Assembly (NCBI GenBank): GCA_002437305.1
Contig: DJOW01000047.1
Coordinates: forward strand, 16,339-80,338
DNA: 64,000 nucleotides
Source of the DNA: Bacteroidales bacterium UBA6428
Lineage (GTDB): Bacteria > Bacteroidota > Bacteroidia > Bacteroidales > UBA932
Direction: 5' to 3'
Shown here one piece after another: positions 1-8,712 of this stretch. Numbering within the stretch: the first letter of the stretch is position 1; the number at the start of each line of letters is the position of its first letter. Under the pieces are notes generated by a model. The model did not search any database. It was given only the letters and a program-made list of their open reading frames with translations, and was not told the DNA's origin. Both the position numbers and the translations under genes were made by a program.

Positions 1-1211
1 AAATCATTGCCTTCACACCTCACCACTATCTCCCCATCCACTTCCGGACTTTCATACTGACTTCTGCAGACAAGTATGCCGTCTGTGTAGTCATCAACAA
101 TGACCCTTTCGACTTTCCCGACCCTGGATTTATTGAAAGCCAAAGATATACCTCTCTGTACCTCCATCAGTTCAGAGAGTCGGTCCTCCTTTACTTTCCC
201 GGAAACGGAATCACGATAGTTCTCCGCCCCGAAAGTACCCTCTTCTTCCGAGTATTTAAAGGCGCCGAGACGTTCAAATCCCGCCTCACGGACAAAATCC
301 AAAAGTTCCGCGAACTCCTTCTTGCCTTCTCCCGGGTGTCCGACAATCATTGTTGTCCTCAGAGCCACTCCCGGGACCTGCGCCCTAAGCTTTCCAACCA
401 AGGTCCTTGTCCACTCAGCATTCACATGACGGTGCATCTTCTCAAGAACTTTGTCGGATATGTGCTGAAGCGGAATGTCAAGGTACTTGCAGACCTTGGG
501 ATTGGCGGCCATCTCCTCCAGCACATCTTCAGGGAAGTCCGCGGGATAGGAATAGTGGATCCTGATCCACTCTATTCCTTCCACTTCGGACAATTTACGG
601 ATGAGCTCGGCAAGCGCGCGCCGCTTGTAAAGGTCAAGTCCGTAGTACGTGGTGTCCTGGGCTATCAGAATCAATTCCCTGACTCCTTCCTTGGCCAACG
701 ATGAAGCTTCAGCGACAAGCCTTTCCATAGGGACAGACCTGTGGGCTCCCCTTATGAGCGGGATGGCACAATAGGAACACCTCCGGTCGCAGCCTTCCGA
801 AATCTTCAGATAGGCGTAGGCATGGTTGTCGGTTCTCAGCCTCGAAGGGTTAATGACCGGTTCACAGCCAAGGGCCTTCACAACAGGGTCAATGTCCCTT
901 GCCCCAAACCAGTTATCGACTTCAGGAATCAATTCCGGCATCTGTGACATATACCTTTGGGAAAGGCAACCGAAAACGACAAGCCTGCCGACATCGCCTG
1001 ATTTCTTCCGCTGCGCGGCTGAAAGGATTGTACGCACGGACTCTTCCTTGGCGTCACCGATGAATCCGCAGGTGTTGATCAAAAGCACATCAACCGGACA
1101 CAGGACATCCTCCGGAACTATCTTCCAGAAGTCCTTGACCTGAGAAAGAATATGCTCTGTGTCAACCGTGTTCTTGGAACACCCTAATGTTATAACCTGT
1201 AGAGACTTCAC
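1..1211 (-). CDS. rimO: Ribosomal protein S12 methylthiotransferase RimO (partial, C-terminus beyond left edge)
   Basis: Radical SAM enzyme that adds a methylthio group to a conserved aspartate of ribosomal protein S12. About 403 codons are open from a GTG start to the left edge. The N-terminal UPF0004 domain shows its three cluster cysteines in TLGCSKN, NTCGFI and VFGCLSQ. The radical SAM motif CDRRCSYC follows at about residue 145, then AIPLIRG, which is the RimO pattern rather than that of MiaB. The last part seen is the start of the TRAM region. The GTG shares its first base with the last base of the upstream TAG stop, so translation is probably coupled. It is the last visible gene of the nusB operon. 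The full protein should be about 430 residues. Confidence 0.93.
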   Translation of the reverse strand, partial: MKSLQVITLGCSKNTVDTEHILSQVKDFWKIVPEDVLCPVDVLLINTCGFIGDAKEESVRTILSAAQRKKSGDVGRLVVFGCLSQRYMSQMPELIPEVDNWFGARDIDPVVKALGCEPVINPSRLRTDNHAYAYLKISEGCDRRCSYCAIPLIRGAHRSVPMERLVAEASSLAKEGVRELILIAQDTTYYGLDLYKRRALAELIRKLSEVEGIEWIRIHYSYPADFPEDVLEEMAANPKVCKYLDIPLQHISDKVLEKMHRHVNAEWTRTLVGKLRAQVPGVALRTTMIVGHPGEGKKEFAELLDFVREAGFERLGAFKYSEEEGTFGAENYRDSVSGKVKEDRLSELMEVQRGISLAFNKSRVGKVERVIVDDYTDGILVCRSQYESPEVDGEIVVRCEGND

Positions 1212-1678
1212 TATTCATCAACCTTATCAGCAGCGGCATTCGCGCCATCCTCTGCCGGTTCTTCCTGCGCGGCGGCGTCCCCCGGAGTGGCAAAATCGAA
1301 AGACGCGTATCTCTTGATGTCATTATACCAATCCACAACCTTCTTCATGTGAGACACATAGAAACGGTCGGCATCGTAGTCGGGAATCGCTTTTGAGAAC
1401 AGGTCCTTGAGATCCTTCGGGTCCGCCTTTGAGGTCGGAGCCTCGGCTTCGCCCAGAACCTGGCGCATCTTCAGAAAAACGTCCTGAAGCTTCATCTCGC
1501 CTTCCTTAGTATAAATGGAGATGTCCGCCAATGTTGTTATGCGGCTCTTGGCGTCGGCGATGCCTCTCTTCTTGTCGGAGAGAGCCTCGATGATGACACC
1601 GTTTCTCGCTTGCGCGACATACTCGAACAGGCCATGCTGGCCCGTGATTGAAAGAATTTTAGAAAGATCTGTTTTCAT
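1211..1678 (-). CDS. DUF5606 family protein
   Basis: A 155-residue cytosolic protein of unknown function. The N-terminal 75 residues (DLSKILSITGQHGLFEYVAQ, then a segment with IIEALSDKKRG and ADISIYT) match the DUF5606 fold found throughout Bacteroidota. The C-terminal tail is acidic and alanine-rich (AAQEEPAEDGANAAAD) and probably disordered. I chose the ATG at 1678; a TTG two codons upstream is the only alternative. It lies between coaE and rimO in a same-strand run, and its stop overlaps the rimO start by one base. No catalytic motif is visible. The family call is firm and the role unknown. Confidence 0.85.
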   Translation of the reverse strand: MKTDLSKILSITGQHGLFEYVAQARNGVIIEALSDKKRGIADAKSRITTLADISIYTKEGEMKLQDVFLKMRQVLGEAEAPTSKADPKDLKDLFSKAIPDYDADRFYVSHMKKVVDWYNDIKRYASFDFATPGDAAAQEEPAEDGANAAADKVDE

Positions 1679-1709
1679 GTTCAATTAAAATTGTAGGATA
1701 TATGTATTT

Positions 1710-2333
1710 TCAAATATCAAGCCTGCCGAAGACTTCCTCCGTTTCTGCCTCAAGCATAGCCAAAGTGCCATTGTTGTGAATGACCGCGTCGACTTTAGAA
1801 AGATCAAAATGTTGCGCCTCCATCCTTCGGATGACTTTCTCGGAAGGCGACCCGTCCCTTAGGCAAGCTCTCTCAAGCCTCAACGGAAGGGGCGCGTCAA
1901 CCATGACGACCTTGTCCACAACAGACAAGAACTCCGGTTTGTCGAGGATAATGGCAGACTCCATGACGCAGAAAGGATTCTTGTCAAAAAAAATCCGCGA
2001 AGGCCCCTCTTCTTCGAACCTGGCGTCCTGCATGGCGTTCCAGCTGAGAAAATCGCGAAGGACCGCCGGATGGACAATGCTTTCAAGTGTTCTCAACCGG
2101 TCATCAGACGAGAATGCCAGGGACGCCAGCCTGTCCTTGTCCACAAGTCCGTCCGCACGTCTTATACCGCACCCGAACGCGGCCTCGATCGCATCCAACA
2201 ACGAATCGTCCTTACCGTAAAGACCCTTCGCCGCCGAATCAGAATCGTACACAGGAATACCACGTTTCCCAAGAATCTCACAGACAGCGGATTTTCCGCT
2301 TCCGATGCCTCCCGTCACCGCGACTGTCCTCAT
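1710..2333 (-). CDS. coaE: Dephospho-CoA kinase
   Basis: Phosphorylates the 3'-hydroxyl of dephospho-CoA, the last step of coenzyme A synthesis. The P-loop GGIGSGKS lies at residues 8-15, followed by the substrate-site run YDSDSAAK and the LERxxxRD-type lid (RLERACLRDGSPSEKVIRRM). The length of 207 residues is normal for the family. The start at 2333 is preceded by an AGGAGG-type ribosome site and overlaps the ybbR stop as ATGA; the ATG seven codons upstream is less likely. An insert of roughly 10 residues (EEEGPSRIFFDKNPF) lies before the conserved central helix. Confidence 0.95.
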   Translation of the reverse strand: MRTVAVTGGIGSGKSAVCEILGKRGIPVYDSDSAAKGLYGKDDSLLDAIEAAFGCGIRRADGLVDKDRLASLAFSSDDRLRTLESIVHPAVLRDFLSWNAMQDARFEEEGPSRIFFDKNPFCVMESAIILDKPEFLSVVDKVVMVDAPLPLRLERACLRDGSPSEKVIRRMEAQHFDLSKVDAVIHNNGTLAMLEAETEEVFGRLDI

Positions 2334-3310
2334 TGCCTTCCCTCCTCGACACATTCAAACACCTCGGGATCCATTGTGCACTCAATCACGCCATCGGGAA
2401 TACGCGAGGCATGGGCTATGCACTTACCTCCCTTTGAATTGACAAAATCCTTGTAGTCAATGTAGAACTGGATCCCCTCGGTCGGGTCCTGCGAGAGCGG
2501 AAACGCGCACTTGAAAACAACTGTGGCCGTTGAAGGGAAAACAGAAAGTTTCCTGCCGGCGGGAAGATTCCTGACGCCGATCGCGACTTCCGAGCTTACC
2601 TCGACATAACGTGTGACATCCAAGGAATAATTCACCTCGGTCTCTGACATTCTGACTCCGGAAATCGGATCAAGCCTGACTACGCCATGAGCGCTGGACT
2701 TGAGGTTCAGCAAATCAATTGTACGGGTGAAGACCCTGTCTATGTGCTCCAAATGAAACGGCTCGCCGTAGATTGTGACAGAATCGGGCTGGAGATGAAT
2801 CGGCCCCATGGCCATGTACTGAGGCTTGAAGCTCAGCACATGGACCGCCTGCACAGGAACCCTTTTGTTGTTCTCAAAAGGAAACCGGAACTGGACCGTC
2901 TCGGAAAGGAAGGACTCAAGCCGTACATCATCACCAAAAATCTCTGTAACGTAATTACTTAGTTCAGCAGCTGTGATGTAGAACAGTTCTCCGTCCTTAT
3001 GGTGGAGATCCTTGCTGTCGAACTTTATGACACGGGCCTTGCGTTTCGCGAGATGGTGGATTCTCAGAAGAGAGAAACCGGATGTGCGGCACCTTGCGGC
3101 GATCATGCTGGAGTTTGAGGAGACATTGGAATGTCCTTCCAGCTCGCATTGCGCGACAACAGGCACGCTCATCGTGTCGGAATAGTTCAAGGACAGATTG
3201 TGGATCAGCCAAATGCTGAACGCAAGCAAGAGAGACATCAGAAAAACCGAAATGTCTCTCCCGTCAACTTGCAGTCTTCCCAGCAGCCTATGCAGACGTT
3301 CCTTCCACAT
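2330..3310 (-). CDS. YbbR-like domain protein (CdaR-type)
   Basis: A 326-residue envelope protein with a short cytoplasmic N-terminus, one transmembrane helix at about residues 20-38 (ISVFLMSLLLAFSIWLIHNL), and an extracytoplasmic beta-rich region with two YbbR-type repeats (RVPVQAVH...DSVTIYGE and VSSEVAIGVRNLPAG). In Firmicutes the related CdaR regulates diadenylate cyclase; no cyclase gene is next to it here, so that role is only an inference. The Bacteroidota version usually sits between yajC and coaE, as it does here. It overlaps coaE by 4 bp. Confidence 0.85.
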   Translation of the reverse strand: MWKERLHRLLGRLQVDGRDISVFLMSLLLAFSIWLIHNLSLNYSDTMSVPVVAQCELEGHSNVSSNSSMIAARCRTSGFSLLRIHHLAKRKARVIKFDSKDLHHKDGELFYITAAELSNYVTEIFGDDVRLESFLSETVQFRFPFENNKRVPVQAVHVLSFKPQYMAMGPIHLQPDSVTIYGEPFHLEHIDRVFTRTIDLLNLKSSAHGVVRLDPISGVRMSETEVNYSLDVTRYVEVSSEVAIGVRNLPAGRKLSVFPSTATVVFKCAFPLSQDPTEGIQFYIDYKDFVNSKGGKCIAHASRIPDGVIECTMDPEVFECVEEGRQ

Positions 3311-3333
3311 CCTACAGCCAGAGAATCCGTTGT

Positions 3334-3675
3334 TTACTGCTGCGGAGCGTCCTGGGTGAAATCCCTGACAAGGGAGTTTTTGTCTACTCTGAGTTTGACT
3401 TCCCCGTCCACCTTGATCAGGACGGTCCTGTCCTTGATCTCGTCAACGGTTCCGTAAATTCCACCGGCGGTGACGACCTTGTCACCTCTCTTCAGACCAT
3501 TGCGGAACTTTTCGAGTTCCTTCTGCTGCTTACGCTGGGGACGGATCATAAAGAACCACATGATCACGAACATGGCAATGATCATAACCCAGAACATTCC
3601 GCCGCCGCCAGCCGGAGTCTGTCCGGCGCCCGCAGGCGCGGCCGCCTGCAGCGAGATAAAAGTAAGAATATTCAT
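3334..3675 (-). CDS. yajC: Preprotein translocase subunit YajC
   Basis: Small accessory subunit of the SecDF-YajC complex at the inner membrane. The 113 residues show one transmembrane helix at about 27-44 (FWVMIIAMFVIMWFFMI) followed by the diagnostic RPQRKQQKELEKFRNGLKRGDKVVTAGGIYG, written here in part: RPQRKQQKE, then GDKVVTAGG. The N-terminal Ala/Pro/Gly-rich stretch is usual. It lies between nusB and ybbR in the same operon. The coding start reads ATGAATATTC and so carries the GAATAT hexamer discussed in the findings. Confidence 0.95.
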   Translation of the reverse strand: MNILTFISLQAAAPAGAGQTPAGGGGMFWVMIIAMFVIMWFFMIRPQRKQQKELEKFRNGLKRGDKVVTAGGIYGTVDEIKDRTVLIKVDGEVKLRVDKNSLVRDFTQDAPQQ

Positions 3676-3709
3676 TTCTTCTTATGGTGTTAATTAAACA
3701 ATCACAAAT

Positions 3710-4675
3710 TTAATCAATTTTTCCGGTCTTGACTATATCCCCCTTCTCAATCTGCGCTTTTATAAGCCGGTCAAGAAGTCCATTGACGAAAGAACGGCTT
3801 TTAGGAGTACTGTAATACTTGGAGATCTCGACATATTCATTGATGGTCACCCGGAGCGGCATCGCCGGGAAGGCCTTGGCCTCTGCAAGCCCCATCACGA
3901 TGAGTACGGTGTCGGTGGTGAAAAGCCTGTCCTTTTCCCATTGCGAGGTGCTGTCCGCGACAAGGGGGGCATATTTGTCATAGCAGGTGTAAGCTGTGCG
4001 GAGGAGTTTGTAGACAAAAGCCTTGTCACTGTCGACATTCTTGTTCCTGGCCTGAAGAATCTCACTTCTGTACAGAGGCGGCAGCGACCAGCGCTCCCCC
4101 CTCGCAAAAGACTTGAAGGTGTCGCAGCAGACAGACAATGAGTAAGCCAAGTCATCACACCAAAGAATGGAAATGTCCTCCAGGATCCTCTCCAATTCCT
4201 CGTTGTCAACAAACTCTTCCTCGAATATTCTTGTGAACAGTCCCGCGTCCTCCCCAAGGGTACATTCATCGGATGAGGACATGTACTCTCTATAATAGTC
4301 CTTCGTGCAGATTGAGTCGTAGACGCTCCTGACAAACGCGTCATAGGGCTCCCATGAAAGGTTGCGCCTCGCGATGATCTTTTGAAAGTCAGGATCCCGC
4401 TCAAGGATCGGAGAGAACAGATTCCTGGTGAACTTCATGTTGGGATTCCTTTCCTCCTCAGTGGGATTGAACTTGTTCCTGGCATTCTCTATTCTTGTCC
4501 GGGCCTCAGAGGTGAGGCACGGAATGATGCCGAGCATAAAAAGGTACAAGGATCTTGTGGCCTCGCATGAAGCCTCAAGCATCGCCTCGGCTTCGGGGAG
4601 CGTCATCGAGGGATTCTCCGCAAAACTGTACAAAACCTTGAAAGCCTTTATTCGCAAAATTCGTCGGTTCAGCAT
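3710..4675 (-). CDS. nusB: Transcription antitermination protein NusB
   Basis: RNA-binding antitermination factor for rRNA operons. It opens with MLNRRILRIKAFKVLYSF, the start of the NusB fold, and ends with the conserved C-terminal part (LPLRVTINEYVEISKYYSTPKSRSFVNGLLD, quoted here in pieces: RVTINEYVEIS and KSRSFVNGLLD). At 321 residues it is about twice the size of E. coli NusB; Bacteroidota NusB proteins carry a long central helical insertion, which accounts for the length. The start at 4675 follows a minus-strand TATCTTTG promoter by about 22 bases. An ATG 11 codons upstream lacks family similarity and was not chosen. First gene of the operon. Confidence 0.9.
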   Translation of the reverse strand: MLNRRILRIKAFKVLYSFAENPSMTLPEAEAMLEASCEATRSLYLFMLGIIPCLTSEARTRIENARNKFNPTEEERNPNMKFTRNLFSPILERDPDFQKIIARRNLSWEPYDAFVRSVYDSICTKDYYREYMSSSDECTLGEDAGLFTRIFEEEFVDNEELERILEDISILWCDDLAYSLSVCCDTFKSFARGERWSLPPLYRSEILQARNKNVDSDKAFVYKLLRTAYTCYDKYAPLVADSTSQWEKDRLFTTDTVLIVMGLAEAKAFPAMPLRVTINEYVEISKYYSTPKSRSFVNGLLDRLIKAQIEKGDIVKTGKID

Positions 4676-4696
4676 ATTTCCAATTAAAATTTTATG

Positions 4697-4704
4697 CAAA
4701 GATA
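4697..4704 (-). promoter_or_regulatory. Promoter -7 element TATCTTTG for the nusB operon
   Basis: Matches the Bacteroidota sigma-70 -7 consensus TAnnTTTG and lies 22 bases upstream of the nusB start on the minus strand. It is back to back with the TAAATTTG element for the PUR-alpha-like gene. Confidence 0.7.
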
Positions 4705-4726
4705 ACACACTATTTCAGATTTTTCT

Positions 4727-4734
4727 TAAATTTG
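4727..4734 (+). promoter_or_regulatory. Promoter -7 element TAAATTTG for the PUR-alpha-like gene
   Basis: TAnnTTTG match 28 bases upstream of the ATG at 4763, divergent from the nusB promoter about 30 bp away. Confidence 0.65.
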
Positions 4735-4762
4735 TGCGGATATCAAAAACATTCAGCGCAAG

Positions 4763-5146
4763 ATGTACAAAGATGATTACGAGCGGACGTATTTCGCCGA
4801 CCGCAACTCAGAAGACGTTTATTCCAAACCCGTAAGGGCAGGTAAAAGGACGTATTTCTTCGATGTCAAGACCACCAAGGGCAACAACGACTACTACCTC
4901 ACAATCACAGAGAGCAAACGCAGGCAGGAGCAGGACGGAAGTTTCTCGTTCGACAAGCATAAGATCTTCCTTTACAAGGAAGACTTCGACAAGTTCCTGG
5001 AAGGACTCACGGAGGTTGTTGCTTACATGAGGGAGAACCTTCTTCCCGACGTGCCTGAGCACAACTACGAGCAGACCCTGGATTCCAGAGGAGGCAGACC
5101 TTCCTCCGACGGCCAGTTCAGCAATGTTGACTTCGAGGAGTTATAG
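4763..5146 (+). CDS. PUR-alpha-like nucleic-acid-binding protein (DUF3276)
   Basis: A 127-residue cytosolic protein with a single PUR repeat at about residues 18-98: GKRTYFFDVKTTKG, YYLTITESK, KHKIFLYKEDFDKF. PUR repeats bind single-stranded DNA or RNA as dimers; the bacterial members are small one-repeat proteins common in Bacteroidota and Borrelia. The C-terminal 30 residues are polar and probably flexible. Its own promoter lies upstream, and it is transcribed away from nusB. The cellular target is unknown. Confidence 0.85.
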   Translation: MYKDDYERTYFADRNSEDVYSKPVRAGKRTYFFDVKTTKGNNDYYLTITESKRRQEQDGSFSFDKHKIFLYKEDFDKFLEGLTEVVAYMRENLLPDVPEHNYEQTLDSRGGRPSSDGQFSNVDFEEL

Positions 5147-5217
5147 GGTGGAGTATCAAAAATTTATCATACAATCCTTTACTACACTACATTAACACAT
5201 TAACACAACACTGAACA

Positions 5218-6711
5218 ATGAGCAAAGACATGTCAAGACGCTCTTTCCTGAAAACAGGAACCGCCGTGGCCGCCGGACTTGCGGTCGCTCCGAACATCAT
5301 CATCGCAGGTGAGAAGACGCCTAAGAAAGAAAAGAAAAAGAAAGTCGCGGCCAACGACAAACTGAACATTCTTGGTGTCGGTATCGGAGGCCGTGGAGCG
5401 GCCGACCTCGCTGAAATGGAGACCGAGAACATCATTGGACTTTGTGACGTGGATTGGAAATACGCCGACCATGTGTTCAAAAAGTACCCTCAGGCTAAAA
5501 AATACAACGACTATCGTGTGATGTTCGACGAAATGCTGGACAAGGCCGACGCCGTGATGATCGCGACCGCCGACCACACTCACGCGATCATAGCCGCACA
5601 GGCAATGGCGGCCGGAAAGCACGTCTATGTCGAGAAACCTCTGACGCTCACTGTCTATGAGGCAAGGCTCCTTACCAAACTCGCCGCGAAATACCGTGTG
5701 GCCACACAGATGGGTAACCAGGGCGCGTCAAGCGAAGGGACAAGAAAGGCCATCGAGTGGCTCTGGAACGGTGAGATCGGAGAAGTCAGAAGAGTTGACT
5801 GCTTCACCGACCGTCCTATCTGGCCACAGGGCCTTGAGAAGCCTACCAAGGTCGAGCCTATTCCTTCCACCCTCAACTGGGAAGCCTTCATCGGACCTGC
5901 TCCTATGCGCGGCTACAACTCAATCTACACTCCATGGAATTTCCGTGGCTGGTGGGACTTCGGCACAGGCGCGATGGGCGACATGGCCTGCCACATAATG
6001 CACGTTCCGTTCAAGGGTCTGAAACTCGGCTATCCTACAAAGGTTGAGGCCAGCTCCACAAACGTTCTGACCGACTGCTGTCCAAGCGCCGAGATGATCC
6101 ACCTTACCTTCCCCGCAAGGGAGAACATGGCCAAACTCGCGATGCCTGAGGTTGACATCCGCTGGTACGACGGTGGCTTCAAGCCGGAAAGGCCGGAGGG
6201 ACTGCCTGCGGGCTTCAATCTGAACATATCCGGTGGATGCAGCATTTTCTACGGAACAAAGGACACAATGATCGTCGGCACCTACGGAAGTTCCCCTATC
6301 CTCGTCTCCGGACGGAAGCCAGAGGTTCCTCACGTTCTCCGCGAGGTGACACTCTCACACCAGCAGGACTGGATCCGCGCCTGCAAGGAGGATCCGGATT
6401 CAAGAGTTCCCGCGGCCTCAGACTTCAGCGAGGCCGGTCCTTTCGTTGAGATGGTGGATCTCGGGGTCGCGGCTGTAAGGCTCCAGGCCCTCAATCAGAT
6501 TCTCGAGTGGGACGGACAGAAGATGGAGTTCACAAACATTCCAGCCGACGCCACTATCAAGATACTTGAGAAGGACGGATTCTCGATCCACGACGGGCAT
6601 CCAACATTCGAGAACAAATACACAGATCCAGTGAACGCCCGCCAATTCGCGGCAAATCTGATCAAGCGTCAATACCGCGCCGGATACGAACTCCCGGAAA
6701 TGCCAGAATAA
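5218..6711 (+). CDS. Tat-exported Gfo/Idh/MocA family oxidoreductase
   Basis: NAD(P)-dependent sugar or polyol oxidoreductase. The N-terminus carries a twin-arginine signal (MSRRSFLKTG, then a hydrophobic AVAAGLAVAPNIIIA). The Rossmann fold follows at about residue 48 (LNILGVGIGGRGAADLA), with the family motif VEKPLTLTVYEA (the EKP lysine) near residue 138. The C-terminal alpha/beta domain contains WNFRGWWDFGTGAMGDMACH. At 497 residues it has the size of the Tat-dependent subgroup seen beside DUF1080 genes in Bacteroidota and Planctomycetota. It opens a three-gene same-strand cluster whose products are all exported, suggesting oxidation of a glycoside hydroxyl in the periplasm. The substrate cannot be read from the sequence. 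Confidence 0.9.
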   Translation: MSKDMSRRSFLKTGTAVAAGLAVAPNIIIAGEKTPKKEKKKKVAANDKLNILGVGIGGRGAADLAEMETENIIGLCDVDWKYADHVFKKYPQAKKYNDYRVMFDEMLDKADAVMIATADHTHAIIAAQAMAAGKHVYVEKPLTLTVYEARLLTKLAAKYRVATQMGNQGASSEGTRKAIEWLWNGEIGEVRRVDCFTDRPIWPQGLEKPTKVEPIPSTLNWEAFIGPAPMRGYNSIYTPWNFRGWWDFGTGAMGDMACHIMHVPFKGLKLGYPTKVEASSTNVLTDCCPSAEMIHLTFPARENMAKLAMPEVDIRWYDGGFKPERPEGLPAGFNLNISGGCSIFYGTKDTMIVGTYGSSPILVSGRKPEVPHVLREVTLSHQQDWIRACKEDPDSRVPAASDFSEAGPFVEMVDLGVAAVRLQALNQILEWDGQKMEFTNIPADATIKILEKDGFSIHDGHPTFENKYTDPVNARQFAANLIKRQYRAGYELPEMPE

Positions 6712-6735
6712 TATTTATTATAAATAATAAAGTAT

Positions 6736-7638
6736 ATGAAGAAGATTGTTTTCGTGGCGGCGGCTGCCGCAATGGTCTTGAGCGCGGTCTCCTGCGGCAA
6801 CGGCAAGAAGAAAGCCTCCGCTCCAGCCGAACTCAAATGGACAGGTACAGAGACAGTTGAGACCAAGGTCTCCAAGGAAGGAGTCCCGGCTTACGTCAGC
6901 GTTGAGAAACCTCAGGTGGATCTCGCCTCGCTTCCTCAGGACAAGGACGGCTATTACGTGATTTTTGACGGAGAGACCCTCGACGGATGGCGTGGGTACG
7001 GCAAAGACAAAGCGCCTTCCCGATGGACTGTAGAGGACGGATGCATCAAGTTCACCGGCTCAGGCACTGGTGAAGGCCAGACCGGAGAAGGCGGTGACCT
7101 GATCTTCGCCCACAAGTTCAAGAACTTCCAGCTCGAGCTCGAATGGAAGATCTCAAAGGGTGGCAACTCCGGAATCCTTTACCTCGCCCAGGAAATCAAG
7201 GAGTACAACGCCGACAGCACGACAAAGTGGGCTCCTATCTACATTTCATCACCTGAGTATCAGGTGCTTGACAACGCCAATCATCCTGATGCCATGCTCG
7301 GAGTGGATGGCAACCGCCAGTCGGCGTCCCTCTATGACATGATTCCTGCCAAGCCACAGAACCAGAAACCTTACGGAGAGTGGAACACAGCGAAGATCAT
7401 GGTTTTCAAAGGCACTGTGGTTCACGGCCAGAACGGAAAGAACGTTGTTGAGTACCACCTGTGGACTCCACAGTGGACTGACATGCTTCAGGCATCCAAA
7501 TTCTCTCAGGAGAAATGGCCTCTCGCGTTCGAACTCCTTAACAACTGCGGTGGCGACAACCACGAAGGTTACATCGGCCTTCAGGATCACGGTGACGATG
7601 TATGGTTCCGCAACATCCGCGTAAAAGTTCTTGACTGA
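6736..7638 (+). CDS. DUF1080 (3-keto-disaccharide hydrolase-like) lipoprotein
   Basis: A 300-residue lipoprotein with signal MKKIVFVAAAAAMVLSAVSC; the lipobox cysteine is at residue 20. The DUF1080 beta-jelly-roll fold starts at about residue 70 (DGYYVIFDGETLDGWRGYG) and ends with DDVWFRNIRVKVLD, both diagnostic. Some members hydrolyse 3-keto-glycosides, and others are only known as concanavalin-like sugar-binding folds. Its position between an oxidoreductase and a TIM-barrel isomerase favours a role in splitting a keto-sugar made by the upstream enzyme; this is inference. Its TGA shares its last base with the ATG of the next gene. Confidence 0.87.
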   Translation: MKKIVFVAAAAAMVLSAVSCGNGKKKASAPAELKWTGTETVETKVSKEGVPAYVSVEKPQVDLASLPQDKDGYYVIFDGETLDGWRGYGKDKAPSRWTVEDGCIKFTGSGTGEGQTGEGGDLIFAHKFKNFQLELEWKISKGGNSGILYLAQEIKEYNADSTTKWAPIYISSPEYQVLDNANHPDAMLGVDGNRQSASLYDMIPAKPQNQKPYGEWNTAKIMVFKGTVVHGQNGKNVVEYHLWTPQWTDMLQASKFSQEKWPLAFELLNNCGGDNHEGYIGLQDHGDDVWFRNIRVKVLD

Positions 7639-8540
7639 TGAAAAAGATAATTCTTATTATGATGGCCTCGGCTCTGCTTCTCGGCTCTGCTTCTTGCTCC
7701 GGGAAGAAGCCAAAGGCACCTGTCAGGAAAGAGATCAGCGTCCAGCTCTACAGCATCAGGGACGAGATCGGGGATCCTGAGAAGTACGCCAAGAATCACG
7801 AGAAGACTTTCAAGGCTCTGGCGGAAATGGGCTACACCTCAGTCGAGGCGGCATGTTACTCGGATGGAAAAATCTATGGAGTGACTCCGGAACAGTACAA
7901 GGCCGACCTCGAGGCAGCCGGATTGAAATCACTTTCGACACACATCGGACACAGCCTCAGCGAGGAGGAACTTGCCTCAGGTGACTTCACCGAGTCAATG
8001 AAATGGTGGGACCAGGCCATCGCCGCCCACAAGGCCGCCGGGTGCAAATACATAGTATATCCTTGGTTCCCGGTTCCGGAGACATTGGCCAAACTCAAGA
8101 CCTACTGCGACTACTTCAACGCCATCGGAGCGAAATGCAAGGAGAACGGGATGCTTTTCGGCTACCACAATCACTCCCACGAGTTCAAGAAGGTTGAGGA
8201 CACCGTCGTCTATGAGTTCTTGCTCGAGAACACCAACCCTGAGTATGTGTTCTTTGAGATGGATGTCTATTGGACGGTTATGGGCCAGGCCTATCCAGTC
8301 GAGCTCTTCAGGAAATACCCTGGACGCTTCACGCTTCTCCACATCAAGGATCACCTCGAACTCGGTGAGAGCGGAATGGTAGGCTTCGACGCGATATTCA
8401 ATCATGCGGACATCGCCGGAATGAAGGATTTTGTGGTTGAGCTTGAGGCTTTCACCAATGGTGACTGGAAGGAAAGCATGAAGATGTGCGCTGATTATCT
8501 TCTGAATTCAGATTTCGTAAAAGCCTCCTACGAGAAATAA
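7638..8540 (+). CDS. Lipoprotein sugar phosphate isomerase/epimerase (AP endonuclease 2 TIM-barrel family)
   Basis: A 300-residue lipoprotein (MKKIILIMMASALLLGSASC, cysteine at residue 20) followed by a xylose-isomerase-like TIM barrel. Visible family motifs are ISVQLYSIRDEIG near the start, GYTSVEAACY, the metal-site run GYHNHSHEF, FFEMDVYWTV, LLHIKDHL and FVVELEAF; the acid and histidine residues of these form the usual divalent-metal site. Members exported with Gfo/Idh/MocA and DUF1080 proteins have been linked to epimerisation or beta-elimination of 3-keto-glycosides. Translation is probably coupled to the previous gene through TGATG. A terminator follows at 8565. Confidence 0.88.
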   Translation: MKKIILIMMASALLLGSASCSGKKPKAPVRKEISVQLYSIRDEIGDPEKYAKNHEKTFKALAEMGYTSVEAACYSDGKIYGVTPEQYKADLEAAGLKSLSTHIGHSLSEEELASGDFTESMKWWDQAIAAHKAAGCKYIVYPWFPVPETLAKLKTYCDYFNAIGAKCKENGMLFGYHNHSHEFKKVEDTVVYEFLLENTNPEYVFFEMDVYWTVMGQAYPVELFRKYPGRFTLLHIKDHLELGESGMVGFDAIFNHADIAGMKDFVVELEAFTNGDWKESMKMCADYLLNSDFVKASYEK

Positions 8541-8564
8541 TATTCCTTTTAATATTAATATCAG

Positions 8565-8597
8565 AACGGCCTGGAACCAATCCCCGGCCGTTTTTTT
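8565..8597 (+). terminator. Rho-independent terminator after the exported sugar cluster
   Basis: AACGGCC at 8565-8571 pairs with GGCCGTT at 8586-8592, followed by a T run. It closes the oxidoreductase-DUF1080-isomerase transcript. Confidence 0.85.
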
Positions 8598-8649
8598 GTC
8601 CGGCTTCCACATGTATTCCTGCAAATCTGATATTTTAACATATTTTTAG

Positions 8650-8657
8650 TATATTTG
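8650..8657 (+). promoter_or_regulatory. Promoter -7 element TATATTTG upstream of the deaminase gene
   Basis: TAnnTTTG match 55 bases before the ATG at 8713. Confidence 0.5.
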
Positions 8658-8712
8658 AAGACTTTAGGCGAATTGTTTAATTTATCACATAGTTTCTTAG
8701 GCATATTCAATT

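Noticed and set aside
1..1211. Assignment of the partial methylthiotransferase as MiaB or MtaB
   Set aside because: The sequence after the radical SAM motif (AIPLIRG) and the N-terminal motif pattern fit RimO better than the tRNA-modifying paralogues.
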